Made by a program: the position numbers and the translations under genes. Positions 1 to 6,494 of a stretch of 9,925 nucleotides of DNA are shown one piece after another (positions within the stretch are counted from its first letter, which is position 1; every line of letters begins with the position of its first letter). Under the pieces are notes generated by a model. It had not been told where the DNA came from and did no database searches. It saw only the letters and a program-made list of their open reading frames with translations. This stretch comes from Nitrospinota bacterium (GTDB lineage: Bacteria > Nitrospinota > Nitrospinia > Nitrospinales > VA-1): NCBI GenBank assembly GCA_022567815.1, contig JADFGI010000081.1, forward strand, positions 1 through 9,925, read 5' to 3'.

Positions 1-963
1 GAAGGTGGCATCGCCAGTGGCGCCCTGCTCTCGACGCTGACTCTGAAAATAACACCCAAGGAAAAAATTGCATTGGACGGCAATGTCGCGTTCGACCAAT
101 TCAACATCCAGGTTCCCGAAAAGGTTCAGGTGACTGGCTTGAACGGCCGGTTTCCGTTTAACAAAACCCTTTTCCTCGACCGCAGTCTGGTACCGCCCAT
201 GAAACAAACCTTTCTGGCGTCCCGCAAAGGATTTTTCACCCAGCTCAGAGGCTTCTCCCGGCATAAAAACAATCTAACCATAAAAGAAGTGCGGGCCAGC
301 GGTCAGCGGGTGTCCAATATCGCATTGGACCTGCTATACAAAAAAAACCGGCTGATGGCGGAGAAATTTCTGTTCGACATTCTCGATGGCTCAGTGGCGG
401 GAAATTTGTTCGTCATCCCCACGCCCGAAGGCCCGGAGTTGAGTTTTTCCACGGAATTTGCCGGGTTGAACCTCGGAGCGTTGACAGGGCGAACCAAAAC
501 CACGGAAAAAGCCGAGTCAGAAATCGACGGCAACCTGCAACTGAGAGTCAAGTTGAAGCAGGGACGAGGAAACAAGCCGATCTCCCTCGATCAAATATCA
601 GCCAAAATAGCCATAACCCGTATTGGCGCGGAAACCCTGGACCGGTTTCTTTTGTTTTTGGACCCGGAAGAAAGCAAGCCCGCCATTGTGGACATCCGCG
701 CCAAGTTGAAGCTGGCTTCGCCGCACCGAATTATCGTCACCGTGGAAAACGGCAACCTGAATGTCTCCGCGTGGTTGAAAAATAAAATCCTGGGAGACAT
801 CCTCAAAGTGCCAGATGTGAAGCGAATCCCGATCACCAGTCTCAAAGAGTTCCGCAATATGACCGACCAGTTGAAAACTCTCACTGGCTTGCGGGACGCT
901 TTACTATATCTGGCCGCCCGTGGAATCGAATTCACCGAGGGGGGAGAAATTGTCCTTTACTGA
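1..963 (+). CDS. Large envelope protein, probably AsmA/TamB-like (C-terminal part)
   Basis: The frame is open from the first base, so this is the 3' end of a longer gene; 320 residues are visible before the TGA at 961-963. A TTG near base 73 could be read as a start, but the frame continues upstream without a stop, so it is internal. The visible part has no catalytic motif and no clear membrane helix. It is rich in alternating beta-strand-like stretches separated by charged turns (for example LQLRVKLKQG and VDIRAKLKLASP), and ends in a hydrophobic ARGIEFTEGGEIVLY tail. That pattern is typical of the long beta-rich AsmA/TamB/YdbH-like proteins that bridge the periplasm and take part in lipid transport or outer-membrane assembly. 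The family call is inferred from texture, not from a signature motif. It ends 126 bases before hflK and is probably a separate transcription unit. Confidence 0.6.
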   Translation, partial: EGGIASGALLSTLTLKITPKEKIALDGNVAFDQFNIQVPEKVQVTGLNGRFPFNKTLFLDRSLVPPMKQTFLASRKGFFTQLRGFSRHKNNLTIKEVRASGQRVSNIALDLLYKKNRLMAEKFLFDILDGSVAGNLFVIPTPEGPELSFSTEFAGLNLGALTGRTKTTEKAESEIDGNLQLRVKLKQGRGNKPISLDQISAKIAITRIGAETLDRFLLFLDPEESKPAIVDIRAKLKLASPHRIIVTVENGNLNVSAWLKNKILGDILKVPDVKRIPITSLKEFRNMTDQLKTLTGLRDALLYLAARGIEFTEGGEIVLY

Positions 964-1006
964 CACTTGAGAAATCCTGTCTTCCCTTTTCAGGCAAGTA
1001 CCATTA

Positions 1007-1035
1007 TTGACATTATGATTTGAGTTTGCTAGCGT
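1007..1035 (+). promoter_or_regulatory. Candidate sigma70-type promoter upstream of hflK
   Basis: A perfect TTGACA (1007-1012) is followed after 17 bases by TAGCGT (1030-1035), preceded by TG-C in the extended -10 position (1027-1029). The -35 is consensus but the -10 matches at only three of six positions. A TATGAT at 1048-1053 is an alternative -10 with a poor -35. Either would place transcription start within about 50 bases of the hflK start codon, in the only gap between the upstream gene and hflK. Confidence 0.4.
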
Positions 1036-1089
1036 AGCTGAATTGTCTATGATTTTAACTTCCAAATAATTTTTAAAGAGTAAAAACCT

Positions 1090-2136
1090 ATGGCTTGGGA
1101 CGACCTGCATGAAAAAAAAACCCCGAAGGATCCTTCCAAGGGAGGCGGAGGCTCCTCGGGAGGGGGAGGAAAAACTCCTTTTGATATTCCGCAACTGAAC
1201 CTCCCGAAATTCAAACCCTCGATGTTTATTGGGGTCATTATATTTTTGTTGCTGGTATGGATTGTGCCGGGCACGTTTTATTTTGTCGAACCGGATGAAG
1301 AAGGGGTCGTCACCACCTTCGGGAAATTCGACCGCACCACGGGACCGGGATTGCACTTCAAGTTCCCCTCACCTATTGAGCATTCCTTCACACCAAAAGT
1401 CCGCCAAATCCGGCGGGCGGAGATCGGTTTTCGCACCAGCGCTGCGGGACAATTTCAACGGGTCCCTGCGGAATCACTGATGCTGACCGGCGATCAAAAT
1501 ATCGTCGACATCAACCTTGTGGTTCAGTACCGGATTTCCGATTCGGTGGCCTACCTGTTCAATGTACGGCGGCCTCATAAACTGGTTCGGGATGCCGCCG
1601 AAACCGTTATTCGCGGGATCATCGGCAGTGGAAACATTGATGAAGCATTGACAACCGGGAAGGCGGTTATCCAGATCACCTCCAGAGAACAGATTCAAAA
1701 GCTTTTGGATACCTTTCAAGTGGGAATTCAGGTGGTCACGGTCCAGCTTCAGGGGGTGAACCCGCCGGAGCAAGTGGCTGGCGCTTTTAAGGACGTGGTC
1801 AGCGCCCGCGAGGATAAGGAACGGATGATCAATGAAGCTCAAGGTTACCGAAACGCCATAATTCCGGAAGCCCGCGGCGAGGCGGCGCAAATTCTCCGGA
1901 TAGCCGAAGCTTATCGTGAAGAAAAAATCAAAAGGGCTGAAGGGGACGTGAAGCGTTTTATTTCGCAATATGAAGCGTACATAAAAGCTCCCGCCATTAC
2001 CCGAAAGCGTATCTACCTCGAAACGATGGAGGAGATATTGCCAACCATCAATAAATTTGTCCTGGGCGACCAAAATCAGGGCGTATTGCCCATTCTTCCG
2101 TTATCAAAATCCTCGATTTTATCGGGTTCAAATTAA
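1090..2136 (+). CDS. hflK: FtsH protease modulator subunit HflK (SPFH/band-7 family)
   Basis: HflK and HflC assemble into a membrane-anchored cage around the FtsH AAA protease, with the SPFH domains on the periplasmic side, and modulate its access to membrane substrates. The 348-residue product has a short cytoplasmic N-terminus with a glycine-rich run (GGGGSSGGGG, about residues 18-27), as is common in HflK, then one membrane segment at about 45-63. A band-7 domain follows, starting YFVEPDEEGVVTTFGKF and continuing with PGLHFKFPSPIE. The HflK-typical stretches DINLVVQYRI, VQLQGVNPPEQV and AFKDVVSAREDKERMINEA are all present, leading into a long charged coiled coil. It is shorter than E. coli HflK (419 residues). 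The ATG at 1090 has a weak AAAGAG (1075-1080) nine bases upstream. hflC begins 10 bases after the stop, so the two are almost certainly co-transcribed. Confidence 0.95.
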   Translation: MAWDDLHEKKTPKDPSKGGGGSSGGGGKTPFDIPQLNLPKFKPSMFIGVIIFLLLVWIVPGTFYFVEPDEEGVVTTFGKFDRTTGPGLHFKFPSPIEHSFTPKVRQIRRAEIGFRTSAAGQFQRVPAESLMLTGDQNIVDINLVVQYRISDSVAYLFNVRRPHKLVRDAAETVIRGIIGSGNIDEALTTGKAVIQITSREQIQKLLDTFQVGIQVVTVQLQGVNPPEQVAGAFKDVVSAREDKERMINEAQGYRNAIIPEARGEAAQILRIAEAYREEKIKRAEGDVKRFISQYEAYIKAPAITRKRIYLETMEEILPTINKFVLGDQNQGVLPILPLSKSSILSGSN

Positions 2137-2146
2137 ATAAAAAATC

Positions 2147-2998
2147 ATGAAACAGAATTCCATCATAGTAATAGGTATCCTGGCGATCGTTCTTGTCTCC
2201 TCCTCGATGTTTACGGTTAATATGAAGCAAACCGCCATCATACTGGAACTGCAAAAACCCAAAGAGATCATCAAAGAACCGGGACTGTATTTCAAAATTC
2301 CCTTCATTCAAAAGGTCAAGTACTTTTCCAAACAACTTCTGGACAACGATTCACCCCCCGCCGAAATCATCACCAAGGACAAGAAAAATCTTCTGATAGA
2401 TAATTTCACCGTCTGGAGAATTGTTGACCCTTTAAAATTTCTCGAAACGGTTCGTAATATCCGGGGCGCGGAAGCCCGGCTGGACGATATTCTTTTCTCC
2501 GAACTGAGAGTGGAAATGGGTACCCATCAATTAATCGATATCGTCACCGAGACCCGCGAAGCCATCATGGCAAAAGTTTCTTCCGAAACCAATAAGAAGG
2601 CCGCTGAATACGGAATTGAGATCGTTGCGGTGCGCATCAAGAGGACCGACCTGCCGCCGGAAATCGCCAACTCCATATTCAACCGCATGAGAACGGAACG
2701 TGAAAGGATCGCCAAGGAGTACCGGTCCGAAGGCAGGGAAGAAGCCACCAAAATCCGCGCGGAAACGGATAAGGAGAGAACCATCTTGATCGCGGAGGCT
2801 TATAAAAAGGAACAGGAAGTTCGTGGTGAAGGGGACGGTATATCGACCCAAATTTATGCGGACGGCTATCAAAGAGACCCTGATTTTTACGCCTTCATGC
2901 GCTCCATGGAAGCTTATAAAAAATCCCTGAAAACCGGCACCACGCTTCTCCTTTCAAAGGATTCCAATTTCTTGGAATTCCTGGACAATCCAAAATAA
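2147..2998 (+). CDS. hflC: FtsH protease modulator subunit HflC (SPFH/band-7 family)
   Basis: This is the partner of HflK in the HflKC complex that regulates FtsH. The 283-residue product starts with an uncleaved signal-anchor (hydrophobic residues about 5-23), then a band-7 domain that begins with VNMKQTAIILELQKP and contains EPGLYFKIPFIQKVKYF. The DNFTVWRIVDPLKF, VRIKRTDLPPE and FNRMRTERERIAKEYRSEG stretches follow, with a charged helical region and the HflC signature DPDFYAFMRSMEAYKKSL near the C-terminus. It is shorter than E. coli HflC (334 residues), but the ends look complete. No Shine-Dalgarno sequence is visible in the A-rich 10-base gap after hflK, so translation may be coupled to hflK. 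Despite sequence similarity to stomatins, the adjacent hflK and the C-terminal signature make the HflC call firm. Confidence 0.95.
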   Translation: MKQNSIIVIGILAIVLVSSSMFTVNMKQTAIILELQKPKEIIKEPGLYFKIPFIQKVKYFSKQLLDNDSPPAEIITKDKKNLLIDNFTVWRIVDPLKFLETVRNIRGAEARLDDILFSELRVEMGTHQLIDIVTETREAIMAKVSSETNKKAAEYGIEIVAVRIKRTDLPPEIANSIFNRMRTERERIAKEYRSEGREEATKIRAETDKERTILIAEAYKKEQEVRGEGDGISTQIYADGYQRDPDFYAFMRSMEAYKKSLKTGTTLLLSKDSNFLEFLDNPK

Positions 2999-3094
2999 AA
3001 ACCTGTACCCCTTGTGATAATTGCGAGTGGAACCTCAATATGAAAGACCACGACCCCATCTTTTGAAACCGCGCAACCGGCAGAAACCAAACCC

Positions 3095-4462
3095 ATGAGA
3101 ATCCTGATCGTTGGTGCGGGTGTTGTTGGCTTCAACCTGGCCAAGGAACTTTCCAAGGAAGGTCATGACATAGCCATCATTGACCAGAACCGGGAAAAAA
3201 TGCGCCGTATTTCCGATACCCTGGACGTTCTCAGCGTCATCGGCAACGCCTGCTTTCCCAGCGTTCTGGTGCGGGCCGGCATCGAAAAAGTGGGGATGGT
3301 GATCGCGGTCACCGATACGGACGAAATCAACCTCCTGGTTTGTTTCCTCGCCTCCAAATTTAATGTCAAAAAAAAATTCGCCCGTCTGCGCAACCCGGAG
3401 TTCACGGAACCTGACCGTATCTTCTCCCCTGAAGAACTTTTCATCGATCACGCCATCAACCCCGGCCACATCATAATCGACACCATCGTCAAGATCATCA
3501 GCACCCCCGGAGTGGTCAACGTGGCCGAGTTCGCCGAAGGGGAAATCCTTCTGCGCGAGTTCGACATCCCCGAAAACGCTCCCATTGCGGGAAAACAGAT
3601 TCACGAACTCAGCAGTGTTTCCACAATGGATTCTTTTGTCATCGTCGCCATTGTCCGTGCAGGTAAACTGGTCATACCGCAGGCTGACGACTACATCCTG
3701 CCGGGAGACAAAATTTACACGATCGTTGACAAACATTTTTTACCCTTTCTCCTTCCCATGTTGAACAAATCCGTGGAGGAAGTAGAAAAAGTCGTTATCT
3801 TCGGCGCCAATCAGGTTTCCATCAACCTTGCAAAAGCTCTTGAGGATAATATCCGGGATGTGTCCATCATTGAACCCTCGCGCGAAAAAGCCAACCAGGC
3901 GGCGGAGGAGCTTTCAAAGTGCATCGTTCATCACGGAAGCGGGACGGACATGAATCTGTTCGATGACATCAATATGGAAGACGCCGATTTTTTTCTGTCT
4001 CTTTCCGAAGACGATGAAGCCAATATCCTTTCCGCCCTGCTGGCCAAGAAACACGGGGCCAAGCGGGCCCTGGTCATCACCAACGATCCGGAATACCTGC
4101 CCATTCTGGATTCCATCGGCATGGACATTACGATCAATCCGCGATTGATTACGGTCAGCGCTATTCTCAAGCACCTGCGCAAAGGCCGGGTCATGTCGGT
4201 TTTCAAACTGATTGAGGATGCGGAGGTCATGGAAATCGGGGTCGACGACAATTCGTCTATCGTCAACCAAAAAATCGCAAAAGTGAAATTTCCGGAAAAT
4301 GCCATCATCGGAGCGCTCCTGAGAAAAGGAGAAATGATGGTTCCGACGGAGGATATCGAGATTAAAGCCGGAGACTCGGTCATCGTCGTCGCTCAACCCC
4401 AGGCCATAGAAAAAATCGAGAAACTGTTCGGAAGCAAAAGAAACTTTCTCCCGTTCCGATGA
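3095..4462 (+). CDS. trkA: Trk potassium uptake system, cytoplasmic gating subunit TrkA
   Basis: TrkA is the peripheral nucleotide-binding ring that gates the TrkH potassium pore. The 455-residue product (E. coli TrkA has 458) shows the expected duplicated RCK layout: TrkA_N about 1-120, TrkA_C about 140-222, a second TrkA_N about 233-350, and a second TrkA_C about 370-450. The first Rossmann fold has a clean GAGVVG (residues 7-12) and the acidic D30 at the end of the second strand, as for NAD(H) binding. The second has only G237 of its glycine motif (GANQVS) with E260 at the acidic position, so its nucleotide binding may be altered. The start at 3095 gives the canonical MRILIVGAG opening although no good ribosome site precedes it. 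The stop overlaps the trkH start (ATGA, 4459-4462). Confidence 0.95.
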   Translation: MRILIVGAGVVGFNLAKELSKEGHDIAIIDQNREKMRRISDTLDVLSVIGNACFPSVLVRAGIEKVGMVIAVTDTDEINLLVCFLASKFNVKKKFARLRNPEFTEPDRIFSPEELFIDHAINPGHIIIDTIVKIISTPGVVNVAEFAEGEILLREFDIPENAPIAGKQIHELSSVSTMDSFVIVAIVRAGKLVIPQADDYILPGDKIYTIVDKHFLPFLLPMLNKSVEEVEKVVIFGANQVSINLAKALEDNIRDVSIIEPSREKANQAAEELSKCIVHHGSGTDMNLFDDINMEDADFFLSLSEDDEANILSALLAKKHGAKRALVITNDPEYLPILDSIGMDITINPRLITVSAILKHLRKGRVMSVFKLIEDAEVMEIGVDDNSSIVNQKIAKVKFPENAIIGALLRKGEMMVPTEDIEIKAGDSVIVVAQPQAIEKIEKLFGSKRNFLPFR

Positions 4463-5931
4463 ACATCAAGGCAATATTCAACGTTGTCGGCCTTTTGCTG
4501 GTTCTTCTTTCCGGCCTTCTGCTGGTCCCTCTTGCGCTTTCACTGTACTACCAAACCCCTGCCCTGCCGAATTACATGAGCGGACTGCAGGCGTTTTCCT
4601 ACACTCTCGCGGCGTCTTTAATCACCGGATTGGTCCTGTGGAGGCTGTTGCCCTCCGGCATTGAAAAATTGCGCGACCGGGAAGGATTTGCCATTGTGGC
4701 GGTTTCCTGGGTGTGCATCTCCTTTTTCGGGGCTATTCCCTTTGTCCTGACTGGCGTCTGCCCGCAGTTCATCGACGCTTTTTTTGAAAGCATGAGCGGG
4801 TTCACCACAACGGGGGCTTCCGTGTTAAGGGATATAGACGCCGCCCCCAAAGAAATTTTGTTTTGGAGAAATTTGACGCAATGGATCGGCGGGATGGGAA
4901 TCATCATGTTGTCTCTGGCGATTTTCCCCATGCTGGGCATTGGCAGTTTTCATTTGTTCAAAGCCGAAATTCCCGGTGGCACTACCGTCGAGCGCATGCA
5001 ACCCCGGCTGGCGGAAACCGCGAAGATGCTGTGGAAAACTTATATCGTTCTCACCCTTCTGGAAATCATCCTTCTGCTGGCGGGGGGAGTCGGATTATTC
5101 GATGCCGTCTGCCACACCTTTTCCACCGTTGCCACCGGTGGATTCTCTCCGCATAACGAAAGCATTGCTTACTTTAACAGCCGTTATGTGGAGTCGGTCA
5201 TCATTCTTTTTATGTTCCTTGGAGGGGTCAACTTCGTCCTGCATTACCAATTGGTGACCCGAAATTTCCGCGCCATTTTCAAAAATCCGGAATTTCGAGG
5301 GTATTGTTCGATGGTTTTTATCTGCATCCTTATCGCCACATGGGGATTGATTGAAACCGCCGCCGAACCGGACGGGAGAAAGGCTCTTCAAAAAGCGGCG
5401 TTTACCATAGTGTCCATCAACTCGACCACCGGATTCGTCACCGATGATTTCAATAAATGGCCCGACTTCCTGCGGGTTTTGATTTTTGGGATCATGATGG
5501 TCGGCGGCTGTTCGGGGTCCACCAGCGGTTCCCTGAAAGTGATCCGGTTCATTATTTTGTCAAAAGTGATTTTACGGGAATTTAAAAAACTGATTCACCC
5601 CAGGGCCATTTTCCACGTCAAGGTGGGGGGGAAAACCATCGCCCCGGACCACCTGACCAACGTCGTCGCACTGACGTTTCTTTTTCTGGGACTCTCCGCC
5701 CTGAGTTGCATCCTCCTTGCATTCATGGGAGTCGATCTGACCACCTCGTTATCGGCGTCGGTGGCGACTCTTTTTAATATTGGACCTGGATTGGGAAATG
5801 TAGGACCTGCCGGTAACTATGCCGACCTGCCCGCCTTGGGAAAGATTATTTTAATAACGTGGATGCTGATGGGCCGGTTGGAAGTTTTTGGCGTCATCCT
5901 GATTTTTCTGCCCATGACCTGGAAAAAATAA
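4459..5931 (+). CDS. trkH: Trk potassium uptake system, membrane pore subunit TrkH
   Basis: TrkH is the potassium-translocating inner-membrane protein of the Trk system and belongs to the SKT superfamily with four M1-P-M2 repeats. The 490-residue product (E. coli TrkH has 483) is highly hydrophobic throughout. All four selectivity-filter segments are visible, each with its central glycine: FTTTGAS (G119), TVATGGFS (G227), NSTTGFVT (G325) and FNIGPGLGNVGP (G442). The GGCSGSTSGSLKVIR segment (from residue 349) matches the conserved intramembrane gating loop of the third repeat. An asparagine rather than an acidic residue follows GPGLG in the last filter region. The ATG lies inside the trkA stop (ATGA) without a recognisable ribosome site, which implies translational coupling. 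KtrB/TrkG-type paralogues are the alternative, but the overlap with a full two-RCK TrkA favours TrkH. Confidence 0.95.
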   Translation: MNIKAIFNVVGLLLVLLSGLLLVPLALSLYYQTPALPNYMSGLQAFSYTLAASLITGLVLWRLLPSGIEKLRDREGFAIVAVSWVCISFFGAIPFVLTGVCPQFIDAFFESMSGFTTTGASVLRDIDAAPKEILFWRNLTQWIGGMGIIMLSLAIFPMLGIGSFHLFKAEIPGGTTVERMQPRLAETAKMLWKTYIVLTLLEIILLLAGGVGLFDAVCHTFSTVATGGFSPHNESIAYFNSRYVESVIILFMFLGGVNFVLHYQLVTRNFRAIFKNPEFRGYCSMVFICILIATWGLIETAAEPDGRKALQKAAFTIVSINSTTGFVTDDFNKWPDFLRVLIFGIMMVGGCSGSTSGSLKVIRFIILSKVILREFKKLIHPRAIFHVKVGGKTIAPDHLTNVVALTFLFLGLSALSCILLAFMGVDLTTSLSASVATLFNIGPGLGNVGPAGNYADLPALGKIILITWMLMGRLEVFGVILIFLPMTWKK

Positions 5932-5942
5932 TATCAACCTTG

Positions 5943-6015
5943 CCCCGTCACACGGGGAGGAAGAGTGGGCTGACGCTCGCCCCACTACGTGGGGAAGAAG
6001 AGTGGGCTACGCTCG
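5943..6015. repeat. Two-copy tandem hairpin repeat, period about 37 bases
   Basis: Copy 1 (5943-5979) and copy 2 (5980-6015) each start with a 6-bp stem and 3-base loop: CCCCGT-CAC-ACGGGG at 5943-5957 and CCCCAC-TAC-GTGGGG at 5980-5994. Each is followed by a near-identical tail containing GAAGAGTGGGCT and ACGCTCG. The tails differ by one substitution and one single-base gap. The two inner base pairs of the stem differ between copies on both sides at once, so pairing is kept. This suggests a REP-like element maintained as a structure. The function is unknown; it lies immediately downstream of trkH. Confidence 0.7.
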
Positions 6016-6049
6016 CTTTGCTCACCAGCCAACCTATAAATTGCCACTC

Positions 6050-6168
6050 TCGTCTTCGCGAGCCGCTACCAGCGGCGCGGCGATCCAGTCCAGGTCTTCT
6101 GGGTTGCTTCGCTTCACCCCTTCGGGGCATGAAGGAAAAGGCCGAATATCACATGCTCGCAATGACGA
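6050..6168. repeat. Decayed palindromic intergenic element with terminal inverted repeats
   Basis: The left end TCGTCTTCGCGAGC (6050-6063) and the right end GCTCGCAATGACGA (6155-6168) are inverted copies matching at 12 of 14 positions. Inside, GCGATCCAG (6080-6088) and CTGGGTTGC (6099-6107) form a second imperfect inverted pair (7 of 9). A perfect 6-bp hairpin (GCCGCT-ACC-AGCGGC, 6062-6076) and a CCCCTTCGGGG hairpin (6117-6127) lie between. The ends resemble the CGTCATTGCGAGC...GCTCGCAATGACG repeats I recall as common between genes in many bacteria; that resemblance is from memory. No transposase or other coding capacity is present, so it would be non-autonomous. The asymmetric drift suggests an old copy. 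Confidence 0.65.
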
Positions 6169-6257
6169 TCAAATAATTTCCTCATGAAGCAGGATTCAGT
6201 CAGCCATAAACCCATAGTACGTTATATTTGGTTCAGCTACTCGGGAGGAAATAACAA

Positions 6258-6286
6258 TTGATTTTACCCTGCCGATAATCTAGTAT
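6258..6286 (+). promoter_or_regulatory. Candidate promoter for the sensor-kinase pair
   Basis: TTGATT (6258-6263) and TAGTAT (6281-6286) are separated by 17 bases, each matching the sigma70 consensus at four of six positions. It lies in the AT-richer part of the gap, after the palindromic element and about 200 bases before the kinase start at 6495. A transcript from here would carry the two hairpins at 6404-6467 in its leader. The matches are only moderate, and a site this good can occur by chance in AT-rich DNA. Confidence 0.35.
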
Positions 6287-6403
6287 TCCCTAGTTCCCAG
6301 CAAGGCTTGGCCGATTTTTTAAAGATTTGCGGGAAAAATTTGTCAAAAGGGATTTTCAAAGATTCTGCCAAAGTTGAAATCTCCGGTTCCCTGGAATGAA
6401 CGA

Positions 6404-6467
6404 CCCCGCCGCAAGCGGACGGGGTATCCGACAAGGATTTTTATTTAAAAGCCGTAGCAAGCTACGG
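6404..6467. repeat. Pair of related GC-rich hairpins just upstream of the kinase start
   Basis: Hairpin A (6404-6424) pairs CCCCGCCGC with GCGG-A-CGGGG across an AA loop, a 9-bp stem with one bulged A. Hairpin B (6452-6467) pairs CCGTAGC with GCTACGG perfectly, also across an AA loop. Both share the loop-side AAGC and are followed by the same CGGGGTAT run, so they look like two members of one repeat family, 26 bases apart. They read through in frame with the kinase, adding up to 33 unlikely residues if the earliest ATG (6396) were used. They are better seen as non-coding leader or inserted repeat DNA. Confidence 0.6.
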
Positions 6468-6494
6468 GGTATGAAACCCACTGGTGGGAATAAA

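Larger units (their letters stand above)
5932..6494. other. 563-base intergenic region crowded with short palindromic repeats
   Basis: No convincing gene lies between trkH and the hybrid kinase. A frame can be read across the first part (5859-6176), but it starts inside trkH and runs through palindromic repeat DNA. In order, the region holds a tandem hairpin repeat (5943-6015), a decayed palindromic element (6050-6168), an AT-richer stretch with one candidate promoter (6258-6286), and a pair of GC-rich hairpins (6404-6467) just ahead of the kinase start. No intrinsic terminator with a T-run is visible after trkH, although the hairpin at 5943-5957 lies 11 bases past its stop codon and might act in 3'-end formation or RNA protection. 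Confidence 0.7.

Noticed and set aside
976..994. CCTG...CAGG inverted repeat after the first gene as a terminator
   Set aside because: The stem is only 4 bp, the loop is long, and there is no T-run after it.
1474..2073. 199-codon open frame on the minus strand over hflK
   Set aside because: It is fully antisense to conserved hflK sequence, with no recognisable domain.
3040..3066. Eight-codon leader peptide (MKDHDPIF) between hflC and trkA
   Set aside because: A short frame like this is expected by chance. There is no strong ribosome site, no run of regulatory codons, and no terminator/antiterminator structure beside it.
3035..3736. 233-codon open frame on the minus strand over trkA
   Set aside because: It lies opposite the well-supported trkA coding frame, and its translation shows no recognisable domain. 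It is best explained as a shadow of codon usage on the coding strand.
5943..6168. CRISPR array
   Set aside because: There are only two direct-repeat units, which abut with no unique spacer between them. The structure is a tandem hairpin repeat beside an inverted-repeat element.
5859..6176. 105-codon + strand frame spanning the end of trkH and the repeats
   Set aside because: It starts inside trkH in another frame and continues through palindromic repeat DNA, with a low-complexity product that has no protein-like features.
6243..6278. GGAGGAA (6243-6249) followed by a TTG start as a short gene
   Set aside because: The ribosome-site-like run is good, but the frame closes after six codons (TTG 6258 to TAA 6276-6278), so it is more likely chance. 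The TTG is also part of the candidate -35.
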